From contig CAJHNH020000237.1 of assembly GCA_905116865.2 (NCBI GenBank), forward strand, positions 239,114-303,113: DNA of 64,000 nucleotides. The letters are read 5' to 3'. The notes under the pieces are model-generated. The model searched no databases. It was not told the origin of the DNA and saw only the letters and a list, made by a program, of their open reading frames with translations. Position numbers and translations under genes: made by a program. Shown here one piece after another: positions 11,263 to 24,261 of the stretch. How positions within the stretch are numbered: the stretch's first letter is position 1; each line of letters begins with the position of its first letter. Source of the DNA: Candidula unifasciata. Its lineage: Eukaryota; Mollusca; Gastropoda; Stylommatophora; Geomitridae.

Positions 11263-11850
11263 CTGACAACCAAGTGGCAATTTCTATTCTTAGTTTTTCT
11301 TTTAATCTGCTTTCATCCTAGTTTGTTTTAAACATGTCCAATGGCAGAAAACCGCTGCAGCTTAATGCCTACAGCTAGTAAGTTTTCACTGGCTAGGCTA
11401 AGACTGCACCAAACAACTGCCTAGCTGATCAAACAGAACAGCAGGGAAATACTCACATCATTACAATTTCATCTGACCCTGTATCATGTCAATGGTTATT
11501 GCACTGACACATTTGTGGTGTCTAACTGTGATCAAGGGTCATTCTTTGCCTAACCCAACCCAATTCTCTACCATATAATTGCTTATCTCATCAAAGATCA
11601 CACTGAAAATTATTACAACTGAAATAAATGATCTTACATCAATATCAACTTTTAAAGTGAAGGAAAACTTGTGAGATAAAAAAATATATGGTTCTGAGTT
11701 AGGCTATTTAGGAATCTTGTGTCTGTGTATCAACACACTGCGACCATGCAAACAATTTCCATAAATTGACTCAACATAAACTTAGACTAGAAAGCTCAAT
11801 GATGGGTAAAGACACAATATGCAGATACGGCCAACATTTTGACTGAAATC

Positions 11851-11962
11851 TTTAAGTTGAGTTGAGCTGATTCAAGAACCGGCATATCAGCACTCGGGCT
11901 TTCCCACAAGCACTTTGTTCCCATCTTCAGCAGCCAGATTTCCAATACCAATAGTACTGAAA
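11851..11962 (+). repeat. R6 repeat, copy a
   Basis: It begins with 'gttgagttgagctga' and continues through 'tcaagaaccggcat', 'cagcactcgggct', 'cactttgttcccatc' and 'ttcagcagcca'. The same order is found at 26556-26667. The leading (TTGAG)n could be the tail of an element lying on the minus strand. Confidence 0.7.
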
Positions 11963-12017
11963 TGTTTATAAACAGCTCTTAGTCATAGTTTGTCTTCAAA
12001 CAATACATCCTAGTAAG

Positions 12018-12292
12018 TAAAGTGAAGGTCCCTTTTCCACACCTTTATGCATATTGGCAATACAGGGTTGGATCTATATATTTTTTAGACCAACTGAAAC
12101 TTGGTGGGTGACGTGGTCAGCATCATGCCAGCCACCTTTACTTCCCAGGAATGTACTTGGTACCCATTCAAGGTTGGGTCTACCTGGGAGTCAAGGTCAG
12201 TTAGAAAACAATTTTTAAAAATTCTGGCCCAGTCAGGACGCGAACCCAAGACCTTCTGATCCGCAGGCGAATACAATCCTTGGTATCATCTC
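12018..12292 (-). repeat. SINE-B copy 2
   Basis: On the minus strand, 'ggtcttgggttcgcgtcc' near 12240-12258 is a good box B-like motif in the head. The family body follows, with 'ttgactcccaggtagac', 'catgatgctgaccac' and 'gtcacccaccaag'. The tRNA-like head is shortened at its 5' end relative to copy 1. Confidence 0.8.
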
Positions 12293-12534
12293 AAAGAAGG
12301 TCACGTCACATTTCTGAATGTTCCATTGTCAGCTCAGCTATACAGGCAACAACTTAACATGTTTCGGCCATAATAGCAAACATGAAAACAATTTATTATC
12401 AACAGCAAGATCAAATGTTTGTTGGTCAGGTAGGACTAAACTAGTAATGACTGGCTCACTTATTTCATTTAAATAAACAGCAAAACAAGTGGATTCTCCC
12501 TATCAAACCACTGTTGTGCCTCAAAGGACTTTTA

Positions 12535-12740
12535 GTTTACCTAGCTGTGACTCAACATGACCTAGTTAAGCCATAACATGACCTAAATTATGCCTCAACA
12601 TGACACAGTTATGCATTTATGTGTCCCAGTTACACCTTAACAAAACCTAGATATGACCTACTTACAATGAACATGACCTAGTTACGCCTTGATATGACCT
12701 AATGTCACAACATGACATAGTTACACTTAAACATCCCTCT
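12535..12740 (+). repeat. Minisatellite, about 20 bp unit, degenerate
   Basis: The unit is close to 'acatgacctagttatgcctc', about nine to ten copies, heavily diverged. Its 'gttatgcc' core matches the array at 8065-8330, so the two may descend from one another. Confidence 0.75.
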
Positions 12741-12939
12741 TTATGTATTATTCTCTTGCTTATATCATATTAGCGAATATATCCTCAGTTACATGTGAAG
12801 TGAATGTAGCTGTCTCTTCTCAGTAAGCCTGGATGGAAATCTATTTTATCAAACCCCAACATTCTTCTGACCACTATCCTTACATAGTTTGACAGCACCC
12901 ACACATCTCTATTACAGCTTCCCAACTCAGTTCCTTTCC

Positions 12940-13235
12940 TCCCCCTGTGGATTCTGGGGCCCTATTATAGGGAAAACAAGAATAGACCCACTGCCTACCC
13001 AAAAGAATGTCGTAAGTGTCAACAAATTGGGAGCTTCCTTCGAAGTCGGAGTTTATCTGCCTGAGAGGCAAGGAACTAGCAGTCTGCATACAAATGAGTC
13101 AGATCTGTAAAATGGATGCACACGCAACACTCAGGTTCTGTAACAGGACTGCAGTCCAGAAGTGGACGAGCAACCAGAACTTTCCGCTGGAGTTAAGAGC
13201 TGGTAAACACAAAGAAGAAGAAGAAGAAGCAGAAG
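12940..13235 (+). repeat. SINE-D copy 2 with (AAG)n tail
   Basis: It has 'aatagacccactgcctac', 'aaaagaatgtcgtaa', 'ctgcctgaga', 'gaacttt' and 'gagctggtaaacacaaagaa' in family order. It ends in 'aagaagaagaagaagcagaag' (about 13212-13233), a short (AAG)n tail. Orientation is opposite to copy 1. Confidence 0.85.
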
Positions 13236-14984
13236 TTTCTTTCATTTTGCACCATCATTTGTTGACATTTTGAAGCAAAGCTCAAGTAAAGATAAAATGC
13301 AGGTGTTTTCACAGAAGACACAGAAAAAATATTTGATGAAAATAAAAGTACACAATAAGACTTGTTTCCAGAAGCAGGTTATTAAAGCAGCTAACATTTC
13401 TGCTCACCCACTTTACACTTTAATTGGCTGACTAATGAGAGTTCCTTCCCCCTGCCTGCATTCTGCTTCAGGATCAGCCAGCTAGGAAGAAAAATGCCAC
13501 AGATATTTCAAAAACAGAAAAATAGCGGAGAGAAGAGTGAGTCAGCCTGCCTCATAAGGCAACCACACCTCTACAAGATATGATCTCTGTATGCAGCAGA
13601 GAGATCCCCGGGCTGGTTAGTTTTCTAGTGGAAACCAAACTCTATTGATCAGTGAAGGACATATGCCATTACACAGCCTTCAGAGAAGCCTGTCATCTTC
13701 TCACCTGACAATGAGCAACAACAGGGAGAATGAAATGAAGAAGACACTTCTATGATGGTGTCTACAAGATTATTATTTTGTGACCTGTACAGCTTAACTA
13801 AAGTATTCAGACACTGATCCAGGCACACTGCCCAGTCAAACACATAACAAACACATACAAGAAGGAATCATGTCTGTACAGCAGCTGTTTTCCCAACGGT
13901 CAAGTCTGCCTTCAAAATGCACAAAATAACAGGAGTAATAGAACTGTGCAATTCAGCATTGCAAACCCTTAAATTTCAAGATAAACACACACATGAGCTA
14001 ATGTACCAAATGAACATGTACATATGTTCAAATTTATGAATGTAGTGACACTGAACAATTATGAATGAACATACAGATGAATATAGCTACAATGTCGACA
14101 ATATAGTGACGAAACTAGCTAGACACAGATTGATATCAATTGTTATCAGGCGTTATATAAAATTCATGTTATGTACACTCATCTTGTGATTACATAGCAA
14201 CAAGGCAAAGTATTGATGTCTGAATCGACAAACAGCCACTGCTGCTTCATTAGAACATGACATTTTTATTTCTATTCTGTAACATTTAATATGAGGTTCA
14301 AAACAACCAACAAGGAAGAAGGAGAAAAAAAAAAACCACAATTGTATTTGATCTTGCATGCATGTGTATCTATCATCATAGTGTATATATCATAGCCCTG
14401 TAACTATCCTTTTTGTCTATGAAAAAGAAAATGCAAATTTATTTTATTTACATGGAAAGATTCATCTATTACTGAAGGAAATCACCTAATTAGGTGAATT
14501 GTTACTTAAATCTGCTGTCTGTCTCAAAATTTATTTTTCTGTCTTGGGAATGATAATTTAATGTTATCCTTGCAAGAGTTTTAACTCTGGGAGTCCCAGG
14601 GGGTTTAGCATCACAGGCCCAGGGGGTAGTAAATAAAGTCATAAAATCGGTGCATCATGCGTTCATTGGGCTTCTAGGTAGGAAGCCATGAACGTATGGT
14701 GTGTTCCTTGGGACTCAAAGAGTTAAGAAAATTTCCAATGTGAAGCTGTTCTGTTTATTCAATTTCAAATCCAAAGGTGTGTAAATAAGAAACTATACCA
14801 TGGTAGAGTCAATGCTCACATAGAGATGATCAGTAGAAATAACTAGCAGACAGCAACAAGACAAAGTACTCAAGGATATTAGTGACAAGTGTTAGTCTGT
14901 TTTGAATAACTACAAGAAAGAAAAATCAATAAAATATATCTGAAACAACAGCAAGGCATCATCAAATGAAAACAAACACATGTG
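13236..14984. other. Unassigned AT-rich sequence
   Basis: No exon, RNA or repeat family was recognised. Runs of A on the plus strand are frequent. It may be part of the Onecut 3' flank. Confidence 0.3.
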
Positions 14985-16700
14985 TATGATATAGTCACTG
15001 TTGGTACAGTTAGTCTTGGTCAATGACTGATATACTCGCTGTTGGTACAGTTAGTCTTGTTCAATGACTGATATACTCACTGTTGGTACAGTCAGTCTTG
15101 GTCAATGACTGATATACTCACTGTTGGTACAGTCAGTCTTGGTCAATGACTGATATACCCATTGTTGGTACAGTTAGTCTTGTTCAATGACTGATATACT
15201 CACTGTTGGTACAGTTAGTCTTGGTCAATGACTAATATACTCACTGTTGGTACAGTTAGTCTTGGTCAATGACTGATATACCCACTGTTGGTACAGTTAG
15301 TCTTGGTCAATGACTGATATACCCACTGTTGGTACAGTTAGTCTTGGTCAATGACTGATATACCCACTGTTGGTACAGTCAGTCTTGTTCAATGACTGAT
15401 ATACTCAATGTTGGTACAGTTAGTCTTGTTCAATGACTGATATACCCACTGTTGGTACAGTTAGTCTTGGTCAATGACTGATATACCCACTGTTGGTACA
15501 GTTAGTCTTGTTCAATGACTGATATACTCACTGTTGGTACAGTTAGTCTTGTTCAATGACTGATATACCCACTGTTGGTACAGTTAGTCTTGGTCAATGA
15601 CTGATATACCCACTGTTAGTACAGTTAGTCTTGGTCAATGACTGATATACTCACTGTTGGTACAGTTAGTCTAGGTCAATGACTGATATACTCACTGTTG
15701 GTACAGTTAGTCTAGGTCAATGACTGATATACCCACTGTTGGTACAGTTAGTCTAGGTCAATGACTGATATACCCACTGTTGGTACAGTGTCTTGATCAA
15801 TAACTGATATACTCACTGTTGGTACAGTTAGTCTTGGTCAATGACTGATATACTCACTGTTGGTACATTTAGTCTTGGTCAATGACTGATATACTCACTG
15901 TTGGTACAGTTAGTCTTGATCAATAACTGATATACTCACTGTTGGTACAGTTAGTCTTGGTCAATGACTGATATACTCACTGTTGGTACAGTTAGTCTTG
16001 GTCAATGACTGATATACTCACTGTTGGTACAGTTAGTCTTGTTCAATGACTGATATACTCACTGTTGGTACAGTTAGTCTTGATCAATGACTGATATACC
16101 CACTGTTGGTACAGTTAGTCTTGGTCATTGACTGATATACTCACTGTTGGTACAGTTAGTCTTGATCAATGACTGATATACTCACTGTTGTACAGTTAGT
16201 CTTGTTCAATGACTGATATACTCACTGTTGGTACAGTTAGTCTTGGCCAATGACTGATATACTCACTGTTGGTACAGTTAGTCTTGGTCAATGACTGATA
16301 TACTCACTGTTGGTACAGTTAGTCTTGTTCAATGACTGATATACTCACTGTTGGTACAGTTAGTCTTGTTCAATGACTGATATACCCACTGTTGGTAGAG
16401 TGTCTTGATCAATGACTGATATACCCACTGTTGGTACAGTTAGTCTTGGTCAATGACTGATATACTCACTGTTGGTACAGTTAGTCTTGTTCAATGACTG
16501 ATATACCCACTGTTGGTACAGTAAGTCTTGTTCAATGACTGATATACTCACTGTTGGTACAGTTAGTCTTGGTCAATGACTGATATACCCACTGTTGGTA
16601 CAGTTAGTCTTGTTCAATGACTGATATACTCACTGTTGGTACAGTTAGTCTTGTTCAATGACTGATATACTCACCGTTGTACAGTTAGTCTTGGTCAATA
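14985..16700 (+). repeat. Satellite block A, 41 bp unit, about 42 copies
   Basis: The unit carries 'actcactgttggtacag', then 'ttagtcttggtcaatgactg' and 'atat'. Copies are highly alike. Most variation is t/c at the third position of 'actcac' versus 'acccac', and g/t at 'ggtcaatg' versus 'gttcaatg'. It passes without a break into block B. It is not coding. Confidence 0.95.
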
Positions 16701-18585
16701 ACTGATATAGTCACTGTTGGTACAGTCTCTATCAACAACTGATACAGTCACTGTTGGTACAGTCTCTATCAACAATTGATACAGTCACTGTTGCTACAGT
16801 CTCAACAATTGATATACTCACTATTGGTACAGTCCCTATCAACAATTGATACAGTCACTGATGGTACAGTTAGTCTTGGTCAATGACTGATATACTCACT
16901 GTTGGTACAGTCTCTATCGACAACTGATATAGTGACTGTTGGTACAGTCTCTGTCAATGATTGAAATAGTCGCTGTTGGAACACTCTCTGTCACTGATTA
17001 ATATAGTCACTGTTGGTAAGTCAGTCTGTGTCAATAATCGATACAGTCACTGTTGGTAAGTCAGTCTATGCCAATGAAAGATATAGTCACAGTTGGTACA
17101 ATCTCTGTCACTGATTGATACAGTCGCTGTTGGTACAGTCTCTGTCAATGACTGATACAGTCGCTGTTGGCACAGTCTCTGTCAATAATTGATACAGTCG
17201 CTGTTGGTACAGTCTCTGTCAATGATTGATATAGTCACTGATGGTACAGTCTCTGTCACTGATTGATATAGTTGCTGTTGGTACAGTCTCTGTCAATGAT
17301 TGATATAGTTGCTGTTGGTACAGTCTCTGTCAATGATGAATACAGTCACTGTTGGTACATTCTCTGTCCCCAATTGATAAAGTCACTGTTGGTCCAGTCT
17401 CTGTCAATAATTGATATAGTCACTGTTGGTACAGTCTCTGTTAATGATTGATATAGTTGCTGTTGGTACAGTCTCTGTCAATGATTGATATTGTCGCTGT
17501 TGGTAGTCTCTGTCAATAATTGATATAGTCACTGTTGGTACAGTCTCTGTCAATGATTGATATAGTCGCTGTTGGTACAGTCTCTGTCAATGATTGATAT
17601 TGTCGCTGTTGGTACAGTCTCTGTCAATGATTGATATAGTCGCTGTTGGTACAGTCTCTGTCAATAATTGATATAGTCACTGTTGGTACAGTCTCTGTCA
17701 ATGATGAATATAGTCGCTGTTGGTACAATCTCTGTCACTGATTGATATAGTCGCTGTTGGTACAGTCTCTGTCAATGATGAATGTAGTCACTGTTGGTAC
17801 AGTCTCTGTCAATGATGAATATAGTCGCTGTTGGTACAGTCTCTGTCAATGATGAATATAGTCGCTGTTGGTACAGTCTATGTCAATGATTGATATAGTC
17901 ACTGTTGGTACAGTCTATGTCAATGATGAAAATAGTCGCTGTTGGTACAGTCTCTGTCAATGATGAATATAGTCACTGTTGGTACAGTCTCTGTCAATGA
18001 TGAATATAGTCGCTGTTGGTACAGTCTCTGTCAATGATGAATATAGTCGCTGTTGGTACAGTCTATGTCAATGATTGATATAGTCACTGTTGGTACAGTC
18101 TATGTCAATGATGAAAATAGTCGCTGTTGGTACAGTCTCTGTCAATGATGAATATAGTCACTGTTGGTACAGTCTATGTCAATGATGAATATAGTCACTG
18201 TTAGTAGAGCCTCTGTCAATGATGAATATAGTCGCTGTTGGTACAGTCTATGTCAATGATTGATATAGTCACTGTTGGTACAGTCTCTGTCAATGATGAA
18301 TATAGTCGCTGTTGGTACAGTCTATGTCAATGATTGATATAGTCACTGTTGGTACAGTCTATGTCAATGATAAATATAGTCACTGTTGGTACAGTCTCTG
18401 TCAATGATGAATATAGTCGCTGTTGGTACAGTCTCTGTCAATGAGTGATATAGTCACTGTTGGTACAGTCTCTGTCAATGATTGATATAGTCACTGTTGG
18501 TACAGTCTCTGTCAATGATAGATACAGTCGCTGTTGGTACAGTCTCTGTCAATGATTGATATAGTCACTGTGGGTACAGACTGAT
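16701..18585 (+). repeat. Satellite block B, 37 bp unit, about 50 copies
   Basis: The unit is 'agtcactgttggtacagtct' followed by 'ctgtcaatgattgatat'. It differs from block A by loss of four bases and a few substitutions, so the two share one ancestor. The first units (16701-16990) are irregular hybrids. A later stretch (about 17780-18400) alternates 'gattgatat' and 'gatgaatat' forms in a recurring pattern that suggests multi-unit duplication. Confidence 0.95.
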
Positions 18586-18599
18586 ATGTCCTGCTTCTG

Positions 18600-18960
18600 G
18601 CACCACATTGAACAGCCTCAATTTAAGACACACAGGAAGAGATTCCGAAACTGACACAAATCTTTGACGGTCAAACAGTACTTCCTTATGACAATCAAAT
18701 GGCATTTACATTTTCTGACAATAAACAGCACAAAAATCCTTGCCAATCAAACAGCATTTAGTTTTAGACAACCAAAGAGCATTTACATTCTGACAATCAA
18801 ACAAGATAAAAATCTTTGACAATCTATAAGCATTGAAATGAGTACCCTCAAACAGCATTTGATTCTGACAATCAAACAGCACACATGTCACTGACAAAGA
18901 GCATACATGTCACTGACGATCAAAGAGCATACATGTCACTGACAATCAAACAGTATGCTC
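18600..18960 (+). repeat. Degenerate tandem repeat (about 22-35 bp)
   Basis: The phrases 'ctgacaatcaaacagcat' and 'acatgtcactgac' recur about twelve times with variable spacing. It directly follows the satellite but is a different sequence. Confidence 0.75.
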
Positions 18961-19423
18961 ATCTCTGACAATTAAACTGTGCAGATTGTTGACAATCATA
19001 AATTCCATGAATAAAGATTGCACTTTCTGACTGAAGGAGGGGGAGGGGTGGGGGTGGGAACAAGAAAACAAAAGTTGTATATCTTTCTTTGTAACAGTTG
19101 TAACAACAACAGGCATGCCGACTCAGAATTATGTACACGAGTCACTTAGAGCAACATTGCTGACTGAATGACAAATCAGTAATGTCACCTTAAATAATAT
19201 AAACGGTACACACAATCATCAGTTACTGCCTTCAACATTCCATAACTGTGAAGCACAAAATCAAATTCATCCCAGTTTACAACTGCCTTCAACAGGCTTA
19301 AACCTGAGATGACTGCAACGTTGGACCAGTAACCCTGTAGACATAAATACCGCTCTTCACTCAGCAATTTCCAAAACATTGAATGCAGTCTTCAAGTCAG
19401 ATGAAAGCATTAATCGAATGTTA
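18961..19423. other. Unassigned sequence
   Basis: No feature was recognised apart from a G-rich stretch at about 19036-19060. Confidence 0.35.
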
Positions 19424-19750
19424 GTTAGTTAGTTATTCCTCTTGTGCCAAAGATGGCGCATAGGGCAGAGGTCATAGCTTTCCACGTCCGTCGGTTCGTT
19501 GCCACTTGATGTAGGTCTTGAGTGCGACTGAGACCTATGGTTGAGCTCTCCCTTGTGATGGTTCTACGGAGAGTTTCTTTTGGTCTTCCCTGTTTTCTTT
19601 TACCCTCTGGTGACCATATGAAGGCTTGGTGGGGAAGTCTCTGTATGTCCATTCTGAGTACGTGACCGATGTAATTCCAGCGACGCATTCTAATAAAATC
19701 AGACACATATTTTTGTTTTGTTTCCTGTCTTATAGATGTATTGGTAATCG
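19424..19750 (-). pseudogene. LINE 3' end with (GTTA)n-type tail
   Basis: The minus-strand translation holds 'RRWNYIGHVLRMDIQRLPHQ', then 'GKRKQGRPKETLRRTITRES' and 'WKAMTSALCAIFGTRG', ending at a stop. These are the conserved last blocks of many LINE ORF2 proteins in marine invertebrates. Immediately after the stop (about 19424-19436) lies an (AACT)n tail on the minus strand, as expected for LINEs that use a microsatellite instead of poly-A. The copy is 5'-truncated. Only about 100 codons remain open, and the upstream part of the frame is unrelated sequence. Confidence 0.88.
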
Positions 19751-20204
19751 ATTGTACATGCAATAAATAAACAACAGCTGCAAACATTATTCTCATCTGA
19801 TCTCTGAGTGTAAAGAAGAGCCAACTTTCGAACTGACACCACAAACTCACAAACATGATAAGAGATGATAGTTCTACCATTGGTGATTCAGACATCAATA
19901 TGTCCTATATATGACAACTGTTCAATTTTCCTGCTGCTCTGTGAAATTTGGAGTTAATAATCTACAAAAAGTATTATGGGATCCTCGCCGGTGCTACAGA
20001 GCCTGCGCTCTGTGTGAGCTTCTTCGGACCTAGACTTGAGTTAGAAGAAAAAGGGAGCACATATCTACTACCCGTGTGCCATGATATTGATCCATTGTTT
20101 AAACCTCAAACACCAAGTATAAACCTCAAACCTGGTGCTCTGTGCAAAGCTTCACAAACACAAACAGAAATTATTACAGAACTGACAATCACTAACTAAT
20201 AATG

Positions 20205-20790
20205 GTAGACCAAAATGGAGGCATTAAGACTGAGCTGGCTACATGAAATGCAGCTGCTGGGAGACTCTTCCAGGCCATAAACCGAGGGTTTCTTAGCAAA
20301 AGATAAATTGGCAAGGCCGAAAATGGCTGTTTACCGCTCTACCTATGTACCAGTCCTGACCTATGGGTGTGAGTCATGGGCAATGACAACAGCTCACAGA
20401 AGCCAGCTTCAGGCCTCAGAAATGAGGTATCTGAGAAAGGTGGTCCAAGTGACAAGAAGGGACAAAGTCCGCAATCAGACAATATGTCAGGATCTTGATA
20501 CCCAGTCCTTACAAACCCGAGTGGATCAGTCACAGTTATGATGGTTTGGACATGTATGCAGAATGGGAGAAAATTGGTCACCATGGCAGGCATGGGAGGC
20601 TAAGAACCATGAAACCAGACCTCCTGGGTGACCCAGGGCCTGCTGGGAAGACAACATCTGACAGTCCCTGACTGACAGAGGACTGGAATGAAACAAAGCC
20701 AGAAAGAAAGCTGCTGATAGAGACGTCTGGCGATCTCTTTGGCAAACCTCTACACCCCAAGGTAGAAGAGGAGCGACTAAGTAAGTACAA
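20205..20790 (+). pseudogene. LINE RT C-terminal fragment, copy 1
   Basis: Translation gives 'GGIKTEL' and 'MAVYRSTYVPVLTYGCESWA', then 'RYLRKVVQVTRRDKVRNQTI', followed after a stop by 'WFGHVCRMGEN' and a 'RPPG' block. This is the RT thumb and C-terminal tail of a LINE. A second copy, at 60951-61290, is close enough to align base by base. The stop at 20539-20541 is TGA where the other copy has CGA, a typical CpG decay change. Both copies end at 'gagcgactaagta'. Frameshifts show it is dead. Confidence 0.88.
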
Positions 20791-20929
20791 TCACTAGCTG
20801 AGATGTGTCATTATTGAAAAATAAACATACTTTTGTGGCTGTGTAAGAGTTATTTACATAGAATTTTGTTTGGTATAAAACCCAAACATCTAAGGAAAAA
20901 CCAACAACCACTGACAAAAGTGAATTAAT

Positions 20930-21205
20930 TGCAAAAAAGGTTAACTAAATCCTTAGTGAACACAAAAGTTTTAACTTAATCCTTAGTAAACACAAAAAGT
21001 TTAACTAAATTCTTAGTGAACACAAAAGGTTTAAGTAAATCCTTAGTAAACACAAAAGGTTTAACTAAATCCTTAGTAAACACAAAAGGTTTAACTAAAT
21101 CCTTAGTAAACACAAGTTTTAACTAAATCCTTAGTAAACACAAAAGTTTTAACTAAATCCTTAGTAAACACAAAAGGTTTAACTAAATCCTTAGTAAACA
21201 CAAAT
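20930..21205 (+). repeat. Minisatellite, 29-30 bp unit, about 9 copies
   Basis: The unit is 'ggtttaactaaatccttagt' plus 'aaacacaaaa', with small length changes in the A run. Confidence 0.92.
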
Positions 21206-21837
21206 AGCAAGGAGAAAACAAGGTAATACTAAACACTGGAGAATGACATAAAATACTGCTCAACTGAGCAAATAAAACTTGAACTTATGAGGGGGTAGAA
21301 AAAAAAAGTAACTACAGGTTGGTGAAACAATTAAAATAAAAAAAATTTTTTTGGGTCGTTATCAGATTTTAAAATGTCAATACTTTATGCTGTCTACCAC
21401 ATTGCCTTATGTCATAATAAAACTTGACACTTTTATGAAATACATTTGGCAACAAATAATAAGTGCAAAAGAAAAACAAAACAACATCTTAAAATGATAC
21501 AGAGGGGGCAAAGGTGAGTCATTAAAAGCATTTCACGTAAAAGAACAAAATAATGAGACAGATATATATCACAATTTAGAAAAAAAAAAAAAAACTATTA
21601 AAATGTAAATGTAGAAAGGAACTGAATAAAGTACAGAGACAAACAGAAGAGCAATAGAGGAACAATTGGTAACTTCTGGTCAGATCATTTAGATTGCGTG
21701 GAATTAGAAACTCTCAGCTATATGCCAGTCAGTGTTCAGCGGTGAATGAATCCACTGTTTGCTTTTCCAAGTACAACAAATTATTAGGATCATATGCTAA
21801 GTAACAACTGGGAGAGAGAATCAGTTCTAGATACCAC
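21206..21837. other. Unassigned AT-rich sequence
   Basis: It contains several oligo-A runs and no recognisable gene. Confidence 0.35.
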
Positions 21838-22350
21838 ACACAGTTAGAATTAAAGATTCCAATAGACATCAGATCACCACTGCTAGAATTAAAGATTCCA
21901 ATAGACATCAGATCACCACTGCTAGAATTAAAGATTCCAATAGACATCAGATCACCACTGCTAGAATTAAAGATTCCAATAGACATCAGATCACAAGTGC
22001 ACCACACACTGTTAGAATTAAAGATTCCAATAGACATCAGATCACCACTGCACCACACACTGTTAAAATTAAAGATTCCAATAGACATCAGATCACAAGT
22101 GCACCGCACATTGTTAGAATTAAAGATTCCAATAGACATCAGATCACCACTGCTAGAATTAAAGATTCCAATAGACATCAGATCACCACTGCACCACACA
22201 CTGTTAAAATTAAAGATTCCAATAGACATCAGATCACAAGTGCACCGCACATTGTTAGAATTAAAGATTCCAATAGACATCAGATCACCACTGCACCATA
22301 CATTGTTAAAATTAAAGATTCCAATAGATATCAGATCACCATTCATAGAT
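21838..22350 (+). repeat. Minisatellite with two alternating unit lengths (39 and 54 bp)
   Basis: The constant part is 'agaattaaagattccaatag' followed by 'acatcagatcac'. It is joined either by 'cactgcta' or by a longer 'cactgcaccacacactgtt' linker. Both unit lengths are multiples of three and lack stops, so open frames of 205 codons (minus) and 127 codons (plus) run through it. They are not called as genes. Confidence 0.93.
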
Positions 22351-23629
22351 TTTAATTTGCAACTAGAAGAAGCTATTTGAAAAAAAAAAATGCAACTGTC
22401 TACCTCTTACTCACTTGCCGTTAACTTTTCCCCCAGTAGGGTTTTTATAAAGTTGATATGTCTTTTAATATAGCCGAAATATTTGAACAACTCTCTTATC
22501 CCCAATCTGCCTGGAACCTGTATATTTGCTATTTTTCAAGAAATAAGACTTTTTCTAATGCAGACTCACATTTTGACTGTCTGAACACTTGTTCAGTAAA
22601 GATACACAAAATCTCAAAATTTTATCTACAGCTCATTTGGTTACACAAATGAGAACAATGTCACACAAACTAGGTCATGGCATTGTAAAGAATGCCCAGT
22701 TTTCTTAAATGCAGCCTTTTTAACTTTTGGAAAAATAACCACTGATGCACAAATAAACAGTCAATCAATTTAATTAAATGCACATCTCAACAATAAAACA
22801 AACCACTGTGCATAAAAAGCAAGCAACATATTTTAATACCTATTTTATAAAGTTGTAAAATAGAAAAAGAAAAAAATTATTGCACTGACAACTAAACCTA
22901 GTCACTTAGGCAACACATCACAAATTAATAACACAAAATGTTCTAAAATGTTACTAATATAACATAAGCAACATGCAAAGAAAATATGATTAAACTAAAT
23001 ACACTATACAAGAAACACAATGCTGGCACAACCATTCAAAAAAAAAAAAAAAAAGCAACATGAATCAAAATAAAAGGGAAGCATGCACTTGTAAAAAAAG
23101 TTGCCATGTTCACCACAAACACAAAAAAACAAAAACGGAAAAATATATTGCACTTGAAACTGTTTGAGCTTTATAAGCTGCCTCCGAGCTAAGATAATGT
23201 AATCAACTGTGTGCAAACTCAAACCAAGAAAGTCCAAATGACTACATATTACAGATGACTGTCCTAACACAATTTCAAAGGTTCATGCCTACTAGGTTGT
23301 GTGCCAATTTCAAGTGAAGGTACTTAGTATCTGATTTGTTAAAGGTTTAAATATCACTGTGAGTGACTGGCTATTTTTTTTTCAATTAATTAAAAACAAG
23401 GGCAGCCTGAAAACAACTAACCATCATGTGCCTTGCCAGATGGTTTCCCTGACTGAGCTACTGAGTTTAGTGCTTGGTGCAGCCCTGTGAGCTGTGCTTT
23501 TCATGTAGAATGTCTTTTTTGTGTGCAAGGGCTAAGTTGTGGTATTCTATTTAGCCAGAAGCCGATTTGTGTGTGAGCTGGCGAAATACCTTATGAAATA
23601 ATTCTATGTGTGTATTGCCAACTTATCGT
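22351..23629. other. Unassigned AT-rich sequence
   Basis: A runs lie at about 22380-22390 and 23038-23054. No exon or repeat family was recognised. On the minus strand the sequence is U-rich, compatible with 3' UTR or flank of Onecut but not proof of it. Confidence 0.3.
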
Positions 23630-23855
23630 GCCTGACTACTTCCATCAACGACAAACTACATTTCTGGTGGCGACTGTTTGCTTTGGCGCCTTTAGCAACT
23701 GCCATATGCATTTAATGTGTGCACATATTTCTAGAAAGGACTAACTGTTTTGTTCACCAGTTTTTCAAACAGGACAGTAAGAGAAATTTCATTTGATTTT
23801 CACTGGCACAGGCACGGAGCAAATATGGGGTGACCCAATTGCAGTGACGTTAAAA
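23630..23855 (-). repeat. R3 repeat, copy b
   Basis: This is the reverse complement of copy a (5-245) over almost its full length, including 'ccccatatttgctccgtgcc' at one end and 'gtagtttgtcgttgatgg' at the other. Confidence 0.8.
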
Positions 23856-24261
23856 CCACGACTGAGACTAAGTCTAAGGTGTAGTTCTTCATGACTGGCT
23901 GGCCACAGACCTCAGACACTGCTATTCTTAATCATTGCTGTTGATGACACTGGTTGTCACCACTGTCTCAGATTTTTGATTATCATTATATTCCTTTGTG
24001 CTCTGCATCCACAGATTATATTCCCACAAGCTACTCTTACACCATGAAGCACCATCTGCCAGTCTCTCCCTGCCTCCTCTCCTGCTGATCGTCTACATCA
24101 TCACAGCATTCACTTGTCTCTCTTCTCATTCCACAAACAGAGGACACTGTCTTGTTCTCTCATCTTTATCTGTTATCAATATATGCCTTGTGCTGCTAGG
24201 TGGTCAGTTTCACCAATGATAGGTGAGACAGGGCAACATATTCATCGCACTCACTATTGTA

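Noticed and set aside
14985..18585. Possible CRISPR array
   Set aside because: Units are contiguous with no unique spacers, the period is uniform within each block, and the genome is eukaryotic.
21729..22380. 205-codon minus frame over the 39/54 bp repeat
   Set aside because: Both unit lengths are multiples of three without stops; the plus strand is open too.
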